The notes beneath the pieces were generated by a model, which searched no databases, had not been told where the DNA came from, and was given only the letters and a program-made list of their open reading frames with translations. Positions 51,254 through 59,552 of a DNA stretch of 64,000 bases are shown here, piece by piece; positions within the stretch are counted from its first letter, which is position 1, and every line of letters begins with the position of its first letter. A program made the translations under genes and the position numbers. This DNA is from an uncultured Flavobacteriaceae bacterium (GTDB lineage: Bacteria; Bacteroidota; Bacteroidia; Flavobacteriales; Flavobacteriaceae), in assembly GCA_943789365.1 (NCBI GenBank), contig CALSTV010000001.1:3433343-3497342 (forward strand). Reading direction: 5' to 3'.

Positions 51254-51967
51254 TTATTTGAGAATAGTCATTTTTATAGAAATTTCCTTTCTAGGCCATT
51301 CGTCAGAATCGATAGGTGCAGCCGCAATTTTATCAATTACTTCAATGCCTTTGATGATTTCACCAAAAACGGTGTGTTCAAAATCGAGGTGAGACTGGCT
51401 TTTTCTAGCTTGGATAAAATAAAACTCAAAAGCGGATGATTTTTTTTCTGGGTTGTATTCCCAGTCTCTTGCCGCCGCGATAACACCTCTTTTATGCGGT
51501 CTTCTTTTTCGAAACTCGGCAGGGAGTAGGTAATTGTTCAGTTGTGTCCTAAATTCGGTGGTTACCTCACTGTCAGAATTACCACCTTGTACTATAAAAT
51601 CAGGAACAATTCTATAGAAACATGTGGTGTCAAAATACTTATTTTTTACTAGATAGATAAAACTGGCTCTATGTAGAGGTGTGTCTTTATACAGTTTGAT
51701 AGTAATCGTTCCTAAACGCGTGTGTAATTGTACTTTGTCTTCTTTGTTTTTTAAACCGTAATCTGAAAAAAAGGCAATCGCATTCTCTGTAGTAATGGTA
51801 TCTTGAATATATCTTTTTTTCTTAGGTTTTATTTTCTTGACTTTTACAATCGTTTGTGCAGGTTTTACTTCTTTTGCCTTTTTTTGAGGAGTTTCACAAC
51901 AAATGCACAGTACTAAAATACTCGAGGCAATAAGAAAAGAAAAAGCAAAACATGTAAATTGTCTCAT
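51254..51967 (-). CDS. Cyclophilin-type peptidylprolyl isomerase, exported
   Basis: A 237-residue protein with an N-terminal hydrophobic signal (residues 7-22) and a Cys cluster (LCICCET) that may serve as a lipobox. The cyclophilin domain is recognised from VQLHTRLGTITIKLYKDTPLH, FYRIVPDFIVQGG and FEFYFIQ, with HTVFGEIIKGIEVIDKI near the end. It should assist proline isomerisation of exported proteins. It begins 3 bp after the Ppx/GppA gene stop. Confidence 0.9.
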   Translation of the reverse strand: MRQFTCFAFSFLIASSILVLCICCETPQKKAKEVKPAQTIVKVKKIKPKKKRYIQDTITTENAIAFFSDYGLKNKEDKVQLHTRLGTITIKLYKDTPLHRASFIYLVKNKYFDTTCFYRIVPDFIVQGGNSDSEVTTEFRTQLNNYLLPAEFRKRRPHKRGVIAAARDWEYNPEKKSSAFEFYFIQARKSQSHLDFEHTVFGEIIKGIEVIDKIAAAPIDSDEWPRKEISIKMTILK

Positions 51968-51970
51968 AAA

Positions 51971-52870
51971 TTATGCTTCCAAAGTTCCGTTGTATAGGCT
52001 TTTGATAATACCGTCCGAAAGTCCAATTTTAGGTACATAAATTTTTCTAGCCCCGCTCCATTTCATCGCCGATAGATATATTTTAGTTGCCGGAATAATT
52101 ACATCGGCACGGTCTGGATTCAATCCTAGTTCACTAATACGATCATCGTAAGACATGTTCTTTAAGAATTGATAATGCGCATTCATATAGATATATGAGA
52201 GCGGTTTGTCTACTTTTTGACCAGACATTTTAAATATTTTATTGATATTTCCACCAGAACCAATAAGTACAACTTTTTTCAGATCTTTGGTGTGTTTCTC
52301 AATCCAAGCCTTAATTTCTTTCCATGTAGGTTTTTTGTCAACTTCTTTATTGAGCAATCGAACCGTTCCCATTTTAAAGGATTTTGAGGCTACAATTTTC
52401 TTTTTTGAAAACACGGTAAACTCGGTACTTCCTCCACCAACATCGACATACAAATAAGATTTATGTCCTTCTATCAATTGGGATAAATCAGTAGAAGCAA
52501 TAATTTTGGCTTCTGTTTTACCGTCGATGATTTCGATGTTTATTTGAGATTCTTTTTTTATCCTTTCAATCAAATCTTGGCCGTTAGTGGCATCTCGCAT
52601 TGCAGAAGTAGCACAGGCTTTGTATTTCTCTACTCCGTGTACATCCATTAATAAACGAAATGCTTTCATGGCATCAATCATTCTTTGCGTGTTTTCTTCA
52701 GAGATGGTTCCAGATATAAAAGCATCTGCTCCAAGACGTATTGGCACGCGAATCAATGCAGATTTTTTATATTTTGGCTTTTCCTCTTTTTGGAGTACTA
52801 TATTTGTAATCAACAGTCGAACAGCGTTTGATCCTATATCAATAGCTGCGTATTTTTTTATACTTAACAA
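51971..52870 (-). CDS. Ppx/GppA-family phosphatase
   Basis: A 299-residue member of the sugar kinase/Hsp70-like ATPase fold. The phosphate-binding loops appear as AAIDIGSNAVRLLI (residues 8-21) and YVDVGGGSTEFTVF (about 143-156). The family hydrolyses polyphosphate and/or the pppGpp gamma phosphate; which applies cannot be told here. The length (~300) matches the short Bacteroidota form. Translation probably begins at TTG, 4 bp after the upstream stop. It lies between SixA-like and cyclophilin genes; no ppk is in the window. Confidence 0.9.
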   Translation of the reverse strand: MLSIKKYAAIDIGSNAVRLLITNIVLQKEEKPKYKKSALIRVPIRLGADAFISGTISEENTQRMIDAMKAFRLLMDVHGVEKYKACATSAMRDATNGQDLIERIKKESQINIEIIDGKTEAKIIASTDLSQLIEGHKSYLYVDVGGGSTEFTVFSKKKIVASKSFKMGTVRLLNKEVDKKPTWKEIKAWIEKHTKDLKKVVLIGSGGNINKIFKMSGQKVDKPLSYIYMNAHYQFLKNMSYDDRISELGLNPDRADVIIPATKIYLSAMKWSGARKIYVPKIGLSDGIIKSLYNGTLEA

Positions 52871-52874
52871 AAGA

Positions 52875-53375
52875 TTATTTTTTTAGGTTGCGTATTTTTT
52901 TTGGAAATTCTTGGAGTATTGTTTTTCCTTTTTTGATGCTTTTCCAATGATTGTTTTCGAATTTTATTGCAATTACACCACAAGTAGGAACGTGCGGTAT
53001 AAAGGCATCCCCATATTTGTTTACAAAATCGTTGATACCGTGGTCATGACTAAAAATTATTGCGGAATCAAATCCATCATCTAATGCTTTGATGGTTTTT
53101 ACTAAGTAGCCGTCGCTAAAACTATACAATGATTTTTTAATCAATAAATTGGATAAAGGGTAGCCAAAGTTATTACTGAATATTACAGCGGTTGACAATG
53201 CTCTTGTAGCACTACTGGTAATGAAAACATCCGGTCTTTTTATTTTAGTATTTAGAAATTCCGAAACGAGATAAGAATCTTTAATCCCTCTTTTTTTTAG
53301 AGGTCTATCAATGTCGTCAATTCCTTCATACTCCCAAGAAGACTTTGCATGTCTAACGATGTATATGGTTTTCAT
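52875..53375 (-). CDS. SixA-like histidine phosphatase
   Basis: A 166-residue member of the histidine phosphatase (RHG) superfamily. The catalytic RHAKSSW motif is at residues 8-14 and a second His is in FSHDHGI near residue 112. Short proteins of this type dephosphorylate phosphohistidine or small phosphoesters. The ATG giving MKTIYIVRHAK is chosen over an upstream TTG. It is coupled (4 bp) to the Ppx/GppA gene. Confidence 0.9.
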   Translation of the reverse strand: MKTIYIVRHAKSSWEYEGIDDIDRPLKKRGIKDSYLVSEFLNTKIKRPDVFITSSATRALSTAVIFSNNFGYPLSNLLIKKSLYSFSDGYLVKTIKALDDGFDSAIIFSHDHGINDFVNKYGDAFIPHVPTCGVIAIKFENNHWKSIKKGKTILQEFPKKIRNLKK

Positions 53376-53487
53376 AGGTGTCAATTAATAGTTTCAAATA
53401 TACTAAAATTGTTCAAGTGAAATTGTTTTTTTATGAAATGCCATCTATTTCGATTGCAGTTATATTCCAATGTTAAGTGAAACATCA

Positions 53488-54129
53488 TTATGGCGCAAGA
53501 CGTTCAATTTTCCATTCAAAATTAGATTGCAAACTATATCTAATTCTATCGTGCATACGATTTGGACGACCTTGCCAGAATTCAACAGAAATTGGTTTTA
53601 CAATATAGCCACCCCAATGTTCAGGTCTAGGAATTGGTTTGCCTTTGTATTTAGACTCAAATCTTTGTAAGTTCTTGTCTAGCGCTTCTTTAGAGGGAAC
53701 TACTTCACTTTGATTTGATGCCCAAGCACCCAGTTTAGAGCCTGTAGGACGTGATTCAAAATAGCCATCAGATAAATTCTCTGCAATTTTCTCTGCTTTT
53801 CCTTTAATGATGACCTGTTGTTCCATACCGTGCCAGAAAAATGAAAGACAAACATGAGGATTGTGCTCAATAGCTTTACCTTTCTCACTTTGGTAATTTG
53901 TGTAAAAAATAAAACCTTCCCAAGTAAACTTTTTGAGCAATACTACTCGACTCTTAGGGAAACCGTCGAGTCCAATAGTAGCTACATTCATAGCATTGGG
54001 CTCTTCCATAGAATTAGAAGCTTCTACCTCATAAAACCATGTCTGAAATAATTCCATTGGGTTTTCGGGCACTGTTTCAAGTTCCTTTTTTTGATACGCT
54101 TTTCTGTAGGCACTAAGGTCTTTTTCCAT
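53488..54129 (-). CDS. pdxH: Pyridoxine/pyridoxamine 5'-phosphate oxidase
   Basis: A 213-residue FMN-dependent oxidase that makes pyridoxal phosphate. Family landmarks include PNAMNVATIGLDGFPKSRVVLLK (FMN-binding), FYTNYQSEKGKAI, SNQSEVV, and the C-terminal RPEHWGGYIVKP with EFWQGRPNRMHDR. The length is typical. A -7 box ends 4 bp before the ATG. Confidence 0.97.
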   Translation of the reverse strand: MEKDLSAYRKAYQKKELETVPENPMELFQTWFYEVEASNSMEEPNAMNVATIGLDGFPKSRVVLLKKFTWEGFIFYTNYQSEKGKAIEHNPHVCLSFFWHGMEQQVIIKGKAEKIAENLSDGYFESRPTGSKLGAWASNQSEVVPSKEALDKNLQRFESKYKGKPIPRPEHWGGYIVKPISVEFWQGRPNRMHDRIRYSLQSNFEWKIERLAP

Positions 54130-54133
54130 AACA

Positions 54134-54141
54134 CAAAAATA
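54134..54141 (-). promoter_or_regulatory. Predicted -7 box for pdxH
   Basis: Read on minus this is TATTTTTG (TAnnTTTG), 4 bp from the pdxH ATG; the expected transcription start coincides with the start codon. No -33 TTG is seen at standard spacing. Confidence 0.5.
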
Positions 54142-54182
54142 ATGATTAATTGCTATAACTCGTTCAGTGAGGGCGTACTATT

Positions 54183-55646
54183 TTATTGCTTTTTAATGAT
54201 TAATAGTGATAAGCCTAGATACATTATACCGCCATTTAAGATCAGTAATTCATAACCAAATTCATAACCATTAAACCAAACTTCAGCATTGCTTTTTATA
54301 AGGCTTGTTAGCACAACAGCTAGAATTGCAATGAATGGAACGTAACGTTCTCGAATGGCGTGTTTGGTAAAAATACCAAAAGCAAACAAACCTAATAGGG
54401 GACCATAGGTGTAGCTCGCCACAGTGAGTAGGCTGCTAATTACATTGTCTTCCAAAACATATTTAAAAAGAATTATGACTATGACCAACACCACCGAAAT
54501 CCCAATATGTACTTTCTTCCGAGTTGTCTTTTGTTGCGCGAGATTTTGTTTTTCAATGCTTAAAAAATCATAACAGAAAGAAGTTGTTAAGGAGGTCAAT
54601 GCACTATCGGCACTGGAATAAGCGGCAGCGATTAACCCAAGGATAAAGACGATTGCTATGGATAACCCTAAAGTTCCGTTTAAGGCAATTTTTGGAAATA
54701 ATAAATCTGTTTTCACCTTTCCTTCGACCATAGGGATTTGTATACCATTTTGTTCTGCATATATGAACAACAATGCGCCAAGAAACAAAAAGACAAAATT
54801 TATCACTATCAAAATAAATCCTAAAGACAAGATGTTCCATTGTGCTTCTTTGGTGTTTTTACATGTTAGATTTTTTTGCATCATATCCTGATCTAATCCT
54901 GTCATTGCAATCGCAATAAACATCCCACCAAGAAAAGATTTTATAAAATATCTTTTATCCATTATAGAGTCTGTAAAAAGAATTTGAGAATATTCTTTAA
55001 ACGATTCAGACTCAAATGCTTCAAAAAGAGACCAACCAAAACTATCTAATAAAATAGAGATGGCGGTAAAAACAGCAATAAGCATAAACAATGTTTGTAA
55101 GGTGTCTGTCCACACAATTGTTTTAATACCTCCTTTAAAAGTATAGAGCCAAATTAAAAGAATTGAAATGACAACGGTGCATTCAAAAGGAACTCCCCAC
55201 GTATCAAATATAAAATATTGAAAAACTGAAGCCACCAAAAACAACCGAAATGAAGCACCTAGTACTCTTGAGACAAAAAAGAAAAATGCGCCTGTTTTAT
55301 GTGTTGTATTGCCAAAACGGTCTTTTAAATATTCATAAATAGACGTAATATTCGACCTGTAATAAACAGGGAGCAACACAAAGGCAATTACAATATAACC
55401 AAAGAGATATCCAATAACAATTTGCATATAACTAAACTGACTTCCTTGTACCCAACCTGGAACAGAAATAAATGTGACCCCCGATAAAGATGCGCCTATC
55501 ATTCCAAAAGCAACCACATACCACGGTGATTTTTTATCGGCTTTAAAAAAACTTGTATTGCTGTCACTTTTCCCAGTATAGTGAGAAATGAGCAATAGAA
55601 AGCAAAAATAGATAGCAATGATAGCTAATATTAGTGAAGCTTGCAT
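54183..55646 (-). CDS. Sodium:solute symporter (SSS family)
   Basis: A 487-residue inner-membrane protein with about thirteen helices. SSS-family signs are [16 protein letters not shown] near residue 52-67, the [12 protein letters not shown] segment, [13 protein letters not shown], and a [14 protein letters not shown] stretch with conserved Ser/Thr of the sodium-2 site. The substrate is unknown; the flavobacterial subgroup without regulatory domains is broad. It lies 53 bp upstream of pdxH and may be co-transcribed with it, although pdxH has a promoter-like box of its own. Confidence 0.92.
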   Translation of the reverse strand: MQASLILAIIAIYFCFLLLISHYTGKSDSNTSFFKADKKSPWYVVAFGMIGASLSGVTFISVPGWVQGSQFSYMQIVIGYLFGYIVIAFVLLPVYYRSNITSIYEYLKDRFGNTTHKTGAFFFFVSRVLGASFRLFLVASVFQYFIFDTWGVPFECTVVISILLIWLYTFKGGIKTIVWTDTLQTLFMLIAVFTAISILLDSFGWSLFEAFESESFKEYSQILFTDSIMDKRYFIKSFLGGMFIAIAMTGLDQDMMQKNLTCKNTKEAQWNILSLGFILIVINFVFLFLGALLFIYAEQNGIQIPMVEGKVKTDLLFPKIALNGTLGLSIAIVFILGLIAAAYSSADSALTSLTTSFCYDFLSIEKQNLAQQKTTRKKVHIGISVVLVIVIILFKYVLEDNVISSLLTVASYTYGPLLGLFAFGIFTKHAIRERYVPFIAILAVVLTSLIKSNAEVWFNGYEFGYELLILNGGIMYLGLSLLIIKKQ

Positions 55647-55773
55647 AGGTTGTACTTTATAAAACGTAAATTAAAATGATAATTTAAAATGTATAAAGTC
55701 GAAAGATATATATTTTTTTTAGATAGCTTAAAGAATAATAGGTTTTATACAGATAATTATTTTAACAAATTGC

Positions 55774-55781
55774 TACATTTG
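55774..55781 (+). promoter_or_regulatory. Predicted -7 box for recR
   Basis: TACATTTG (TAnnTTTG) ends 4 bp before the recR ATG. No good -33 TTG is at the normal spacing. It predicts a leaderless mRNA. Confidence 0.5.
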
Positions 55782-55785
55782 CAAT

Positions 55786-56403
55786 ATGAATTTTTCTTCA
55801 AAATTATTAGAAAATGCGGTGAATGAAGTCGCTCATTTACCTGGTATAGGTAAACGAACGGCCTTACGTTTAGTGCTACATTTACTAAAACAAACAAAAA
55901 GTCATACCAATCATCTAACACAAGCCTTGGACACTTTGGTTAATGAGGTGAAACTTTGTGAAAGTTGTCATAATATCTCTGATGTCAGTATTTGTGAAAT
56001 TTGTGCAAGCCCAAAAAGGAATACTGAGATTGTATGTGTAGTTGAAGATATTAGAGATGTAATGGCTATTGAGAACACGGTTCAATACAAAGGCTTGTAT
56101 CATGTGCTAGGAGGGAAAATATCTCCAATGGAAGGAATTGGACCTCATAATCTTACCATTGAAAGCCTTGTTGAAAAAGTAAAGAATGGTACTGTAAAAG
56201 AATTGATTTTAGCATTGAGTTCTACCATGGAAGGAGATACAACAAACTTCTATATTTACAGACAATTGCAAGAATATGACATTGCGATTTCAACCATTGC
56301 ACGTGGAATTTCAGTGGGAGATGAACTTCAGTATACAGATGAAGTTACTTTGGGGCGAAGTATCATGAATAGAGTGCCTTTTGGAGAATCCTTGGAAAAT
56401 TAA
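55786..56403 (+). CDS. recR: Recombination mediator RecR
   Basis: A 205-residue DNA-repair protein that works with RecO and RecF to load RecA at gaps. An N-terminal helix-hairpin-helix ([19 protein letters not shown]) is followed by a C4 zinc site ([16 protein letters not shown], about residues 58-73) and a Toprim domain ([13 protein letters not shown], then [15 protein letters not shown]). The length is standard. Confidence 0.96.
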   Translation: MNFSSKLLENAVNEVAHLPGIGKRTALRLVLHLLKQTKSHTNHLTQALDTLVNEVKLCESCHNISDVSICEICASPKRNTEIVCVVEDIRDVMAIENTVQYKGLYHVLGGKISPMEGIGPHNLTIESLVEKVKNGTVKELILALSSTMEGDTTNFYIYRQLQEYDIAISTIARGISVGDELQYTDEVTLGRSIMNRVPFGESLEN

Positions 56404-56510
56404 TTTGAATATACAATATAGACCATGGAATTGCGTTTCTTCATATATCTACCCCTTCATTATTTGTTTAATTCTATTAGAACCTCACTCATAACTTTGA
56501 GTCCATCATT

Positions 56511-57650
56511 ATGAAGTTATCTGTAGTTATCGTTAATTATAACGTGCAACATTTTTTAGAGTTGTGCTTGAGAAGTGTTGACAAAGCAGCTGAAAACATA
56601 GCTTCAGAAATCATTGTGGTTGACAATGCTTCTTCCGACAATAGTTGTGCCATGGTGAAGCAACATTTTCCTCAAGTAAAATTATTGGAAAACAAAGATA
56701 ATTTGGGCTTCTCCAAAGCAAATAATATAGGTGTTTCACAAGCCAAAGGTACGTATGTACTTATCTTAAATCCCGATACTGTTGTAGGTGAAACTACATT
56801 TGATGAAATTTTGTCTTTTGCTGAAGACAAAAAAGATTTAGGCGCTTTGGGTGTGCAGTTGGTCGATGGGACAGGTGCCTATTTACCTGAGAGCAAAAGG
56901 GAAATTCCTTCTTTTAAATCGTCTTTACTCAAAATGCTAGGAGTGGACAGTAACAAAAATAGTTATTATGCAAAACATGTGAATCAAAACGAAGCAGGGA
57001 CTGTTTCCGTATTGGTAGGTGCATTTATGCTTATGAAAAAAAATGTCTACGAAGAAGTACAGGGGTTTGATGAAGATTATTTTATGTATGGAGAAGATAT
57101 TGACTTAAGCTATAAACTACTCAAATCGGGGTATCAAAATTACTATTTAGGAACTAGTAAAATCATTCATTTTAAAGGAGAATCCACAAGAAAAGACGTT
57201 CGCTATTTGAAACATTTTCATGGCGCCATGGAGATTTTTTATAAAAAACATTTCAAATCTAACTTCTTCCAAAATACACTAATTAAAATTGGAATAAAAC
57301 TTTGGTTTTTAGTTAAGTATATAAAGTTGTCCGATGCGGCCATCATCATAAATGAACGTGAGAATGTTTTATATGTGGGGGAAAAGAATATTGCTATTGA
57401 TGCCCAAATGCGTCGTAATTTAAACTTTGTAAAATTTAATTCCTTTCATAAACTTGAACGTTATATTCAGAAAAAAAATGTAAATGAAGTTTGGTTCGAT
57501 GAGTCTTTTTTGTCCTACAGTTTTATCATTGAATTGATTTCTTACTTTAAGAATAAAAATTTGATATATAAAATACATTCAGAGAATACCAATTTTGTAA
57601 TAGGAAGCAATTCTTCTGATGGTAGAGGAGAGATAATTGATCTTGTGTAA
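56511..57650 (+). CDS. Family 2 glycosyltransferase
   Basis: A 379-residue protein with an N-terminal GT-A domain: VVIVNYNVQHFLELCLRS at the start, a VVDNASSDNS segment, and LILNPDTVV near residue 90 as the DXD-type region. A YFMYGEDIDLSYKLLKSGY block holds the catalytic acidic residues. The ~80-residue C-terminal part follows one predicted membrane-associated helix and is typical of flavobacterial rhamnosyl-type transferases. The acceptor is unknown; cell-surface polysaccharide is likely. A -7 box (TAACTTTG, 56492-56499) lies 11 bp upstream. Confidence 0.92.
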   Translation: MKLSVVIVNYNVQHFLELCLRSVDKAAENIASEIIVVDNASSDNSCAMVKQHFPQVKLLENKDNLGFSKANNIGVSQAKGTYVLILNPDTVVGETTFDEILSFAEDKKDLGALGVQLVDGTGAYLPESKREIPSFKSSLLKMLGVDSNKNSYYAKHVNQNEAGTVSVLVGAFMLMKKNVYEEVQGFDEDYFMYGEDIDLSYKLLKSGYQNYYLGTSKIIHFKGESTRKDVRYLKHFHGAMEIFYKKHFKSNFFQNTLIKIGIKLWFLVKYIKLSDAAIIINERENVLYVGEKNIAIDAQMRRNLNFVKFNSFHKLERYIQKKNVNEVWFDESFLSYSFIIELISYFKNKNLIYKIHSENTNFVIGSNSSDGRGEIIDLV

Positions 57651-57665
57651 TGCGCAGAAACTAGT

Positions 57666-58232
57666 TTAGTTTTTTGAATCTGAAGGATCCCAACTTTTTC
57701 GCTGTCTTAATTTTTTATACAACTTTACTAAAACCATCAATACAACCCCAAAACACAGCAAACCTGCTACACCCCAAATCCAGTTCATATCGTTTTGTAA
57801 TTCAACAATGAACACAACTGCAAACAAGATAACCGTGGCTACCTCGTTCCATAAACGTAGTTGAGCTGCACTGTATTTTACCACATCATTTTGTAACTGA
57901 CGGTAAATTTGTTGACATCCAAATTGGTATAAAAACAATACAAAGACAAAAGACAATTTAACCCACATCCAACTATTACTCAACAATGATGGATTTAAAA
58001 ACAAAAGCCAGACCGCGAAGATTGTTGCTAGAATTGCAGATGGCCATGTAATAATATACCACAAACGCTTGCTCATAATTTTATATTGTGTTTCTAGGAT
58101 ACCTCTTGCTGGTTGTACTTTTTGAGCAGCCTCGACATGATAAATAAACAAACGAACAATATAAAAAAGACCGGCAAACCAGGTAACTACAAAAATTATA
58201 TGAAGTGCTTTTATATACGAATACGTTAGCAT
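57666..58232 (-). CDS. hemJ: Protoporphyrinogen oxidase HemJ / CopD-like membrane protein
   Basis: A 188-residue inner-membrane protein with four or five helices. The opening YSYIKALHIIFVVTWFAGLFY contains the conserved His of HemJ, and MSKRLWYIITWPSAILA and WMWVKLSF complete the family pattern. HemJ oxidises protoporphyrinogen IX in bacteria lacking HemG and HemY. The CopD label seen for similar proteins is a neighbouring family, so the exact call has some doubt. It is convergent with the GT2 gene, 15 bp apart. Confidence 0.8.
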   Translation of the reverse strand: MLTYSYIKALHIIFVVTWFAGLFYIVRLFIYHVEAAQKVQPARGILETQYKIMSKRLWYIITWPSAILATIFAVWLLFLNPSLLSNSWMWVKLSFVFVLFLYQFGCQQIYRQLQNDVVKYSAAQLRLWNEVATVILFAVVFIVELQNDMNWIWGVAGLLCFGVVLMVLVKLYKKLRQRKSWDPSDSKN

Positions 58233-58363
58233 AGGAGAACAATTTTGGGTGTTTTACAAATGTATCAAAATAAAACAGAACAGAAATTGTAAGTGTTGAA
58301 AATATGCCAATTATACATGGGGAATCTTTTGATAATTAATTTTCAGACCTTACTAGTTTCTAC

Positions 58364-58371
58364 TATCTTTG
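58364..58371 (+). promoter_or_regulatory. Predicted -7 box for tgt
   Basis: TATCTTTG (TAnnTTTG) ends 6 bp before the tgt ATG. At the -33 position there is only TTTC. It predicts a very short or absent leader. Confidence 0.5.
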
Positions 58372-58377
58372 TCGCTT

Positions 58378-59508
58378 ATGAAATTTGATATAAAATCGAA
58401 AGCCCCTCAAAGTAAAGCGAGGGCCGGAGTAATGACTACAGATCATGGTGTTATAGAAACTCCGATATTTATGCCCGTCGGTACCATGGGAACCGTGAAA
58501 GGGGTGCATCAAAAAGAATTAAAGGAAGAAATAAATCCAGACATCATTCTGGGAAATACCTATCATTTATATTTGCGCCCTAAAACTCCAATATTGGAGA
58601 AAGCAGGTGGATTGCATAAATTTATGAATTGGGAACGTCCAATTCTAACTGATAGTGGAGGCTATCAAGTCTACTCGTTGTCGGGAAGACGGAAAATAAA
58701 GGAGTCCGGCGTGAATTTTAAAAGCCATATCGACGGATCAATGCACTTTTTCTCTCCAGAAAATGTAATGGAAATTCAACGTACCATAGGAGCCGATATT
58801 ATCATGGCTTTCGATGAATGTACACCCTATCCTTGTGATTTTAACTATGCCAAAAGATCTATGCATATGACGCATCGTTGGTTAAATCGTTGTATGAATC
58901 ACTTGGAAAAATTACCGTTTAAATATGGTTATTCACAAACCTTTTTTCCAATAGTACAAGGAAGTACCTATACAGACTTAAGAAAACAGTCTGCCGAATT
59001 TATTGCAGGTGTTGAAGCAGAAGGGAATGCAATTGGAGGCTTGTCTGTTGGAGAACCCGCTGAGGAAATGTATGCTATGACCGATGTGGTATGTAGTATT
59101 TTACCTGAAGACAAACCTAGATATTTAATGGGAGTAGGTACCCCAATTAACATTTTGGAGAATATTGCACTTGGTGTAGATATGTTTGACTGTGTAATGC
59201 CAACTAGAAACGCAAGAAACGGTATGTTGTTTACAGCACACGGAAGTATCAATATCAAAAACAAAAAATGGGAAGATGATTTTTCTCCTATTGACGAAAT
59301 GGGAATTACCTATGTAGATACCTATTATTCAAAAGCTTATTTACGTCATCTCTTTGCTTCTAATGAGATGTTAGGAAAACAAATTGCAACGATTCACAAT
59401 TTAGGTTTTTACCTCTGGTTAACTAGAGAAGCTAGAAAACATATAATAGCGGGAGATTTTGCCGATTGGAAAAATAAAATGGTGAAACAAATGAATAATC
59501 GATTGTAA
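58378..59508 (+). CDS. tgt: tRNA-guanine transglycosylase
   Basis: A 376-residue TIM-barrel enzyme that exchanges G34 for the queuosine precursor in GUN-anticodon tRNAs. The nucleophile/catalytic region is ILTDSGGYQVYSLSG near residue 90-104, IMAFDECTPYP holds a further Asp, and RYLMGVGTP and NGMLFTAHG are conserved blocks. The zinc-site region near the C-terminus lacks the usual CxCxxC pattern by eye, as in other Bacteroidota-type proteins. The ATG giving MKFDIKSKAPQ is chosen over a TTG three codons upstream. queE of the same pathway is at 49866. Confidence 0.95.
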   Translation: MKFDIKSKAPQSKARAGVMTTDHGVIETPIFMPVGTMGTVKGVHQKELKEEINPDIILGNTYHLYLRPKTPILEKAGGLHKFMNWERPILTDSGGYQVYSLSGRRKIKESGVNFKSHIDGSMHFFSPENVMEIQRTIGADIIMAFDECTPYPCDFNYAKRSMHMTHRWLNRCMNHLEKLPFKYGYSQTFFPIVQGSTYTDLRKQSAEFIAGVEAEGNAIGGLSVGEPAEEMYAMTDVVCSILPEDKPRYLMGVGTPINILENIALGVDMFDCVMPTRNARNGMLFTAHGSINIKNKKWEDDFSPIDEMGITYVDTYYSKAYLRHLFASNEMLGKQIATIHNLGFYLWLTREARKHIIAGDFADWKNKMVKQMNNRL

Positions 59509-59552
59509 TTTCAATTTATTTCTGATTAAATGAATACTATTTGATATAAAAA

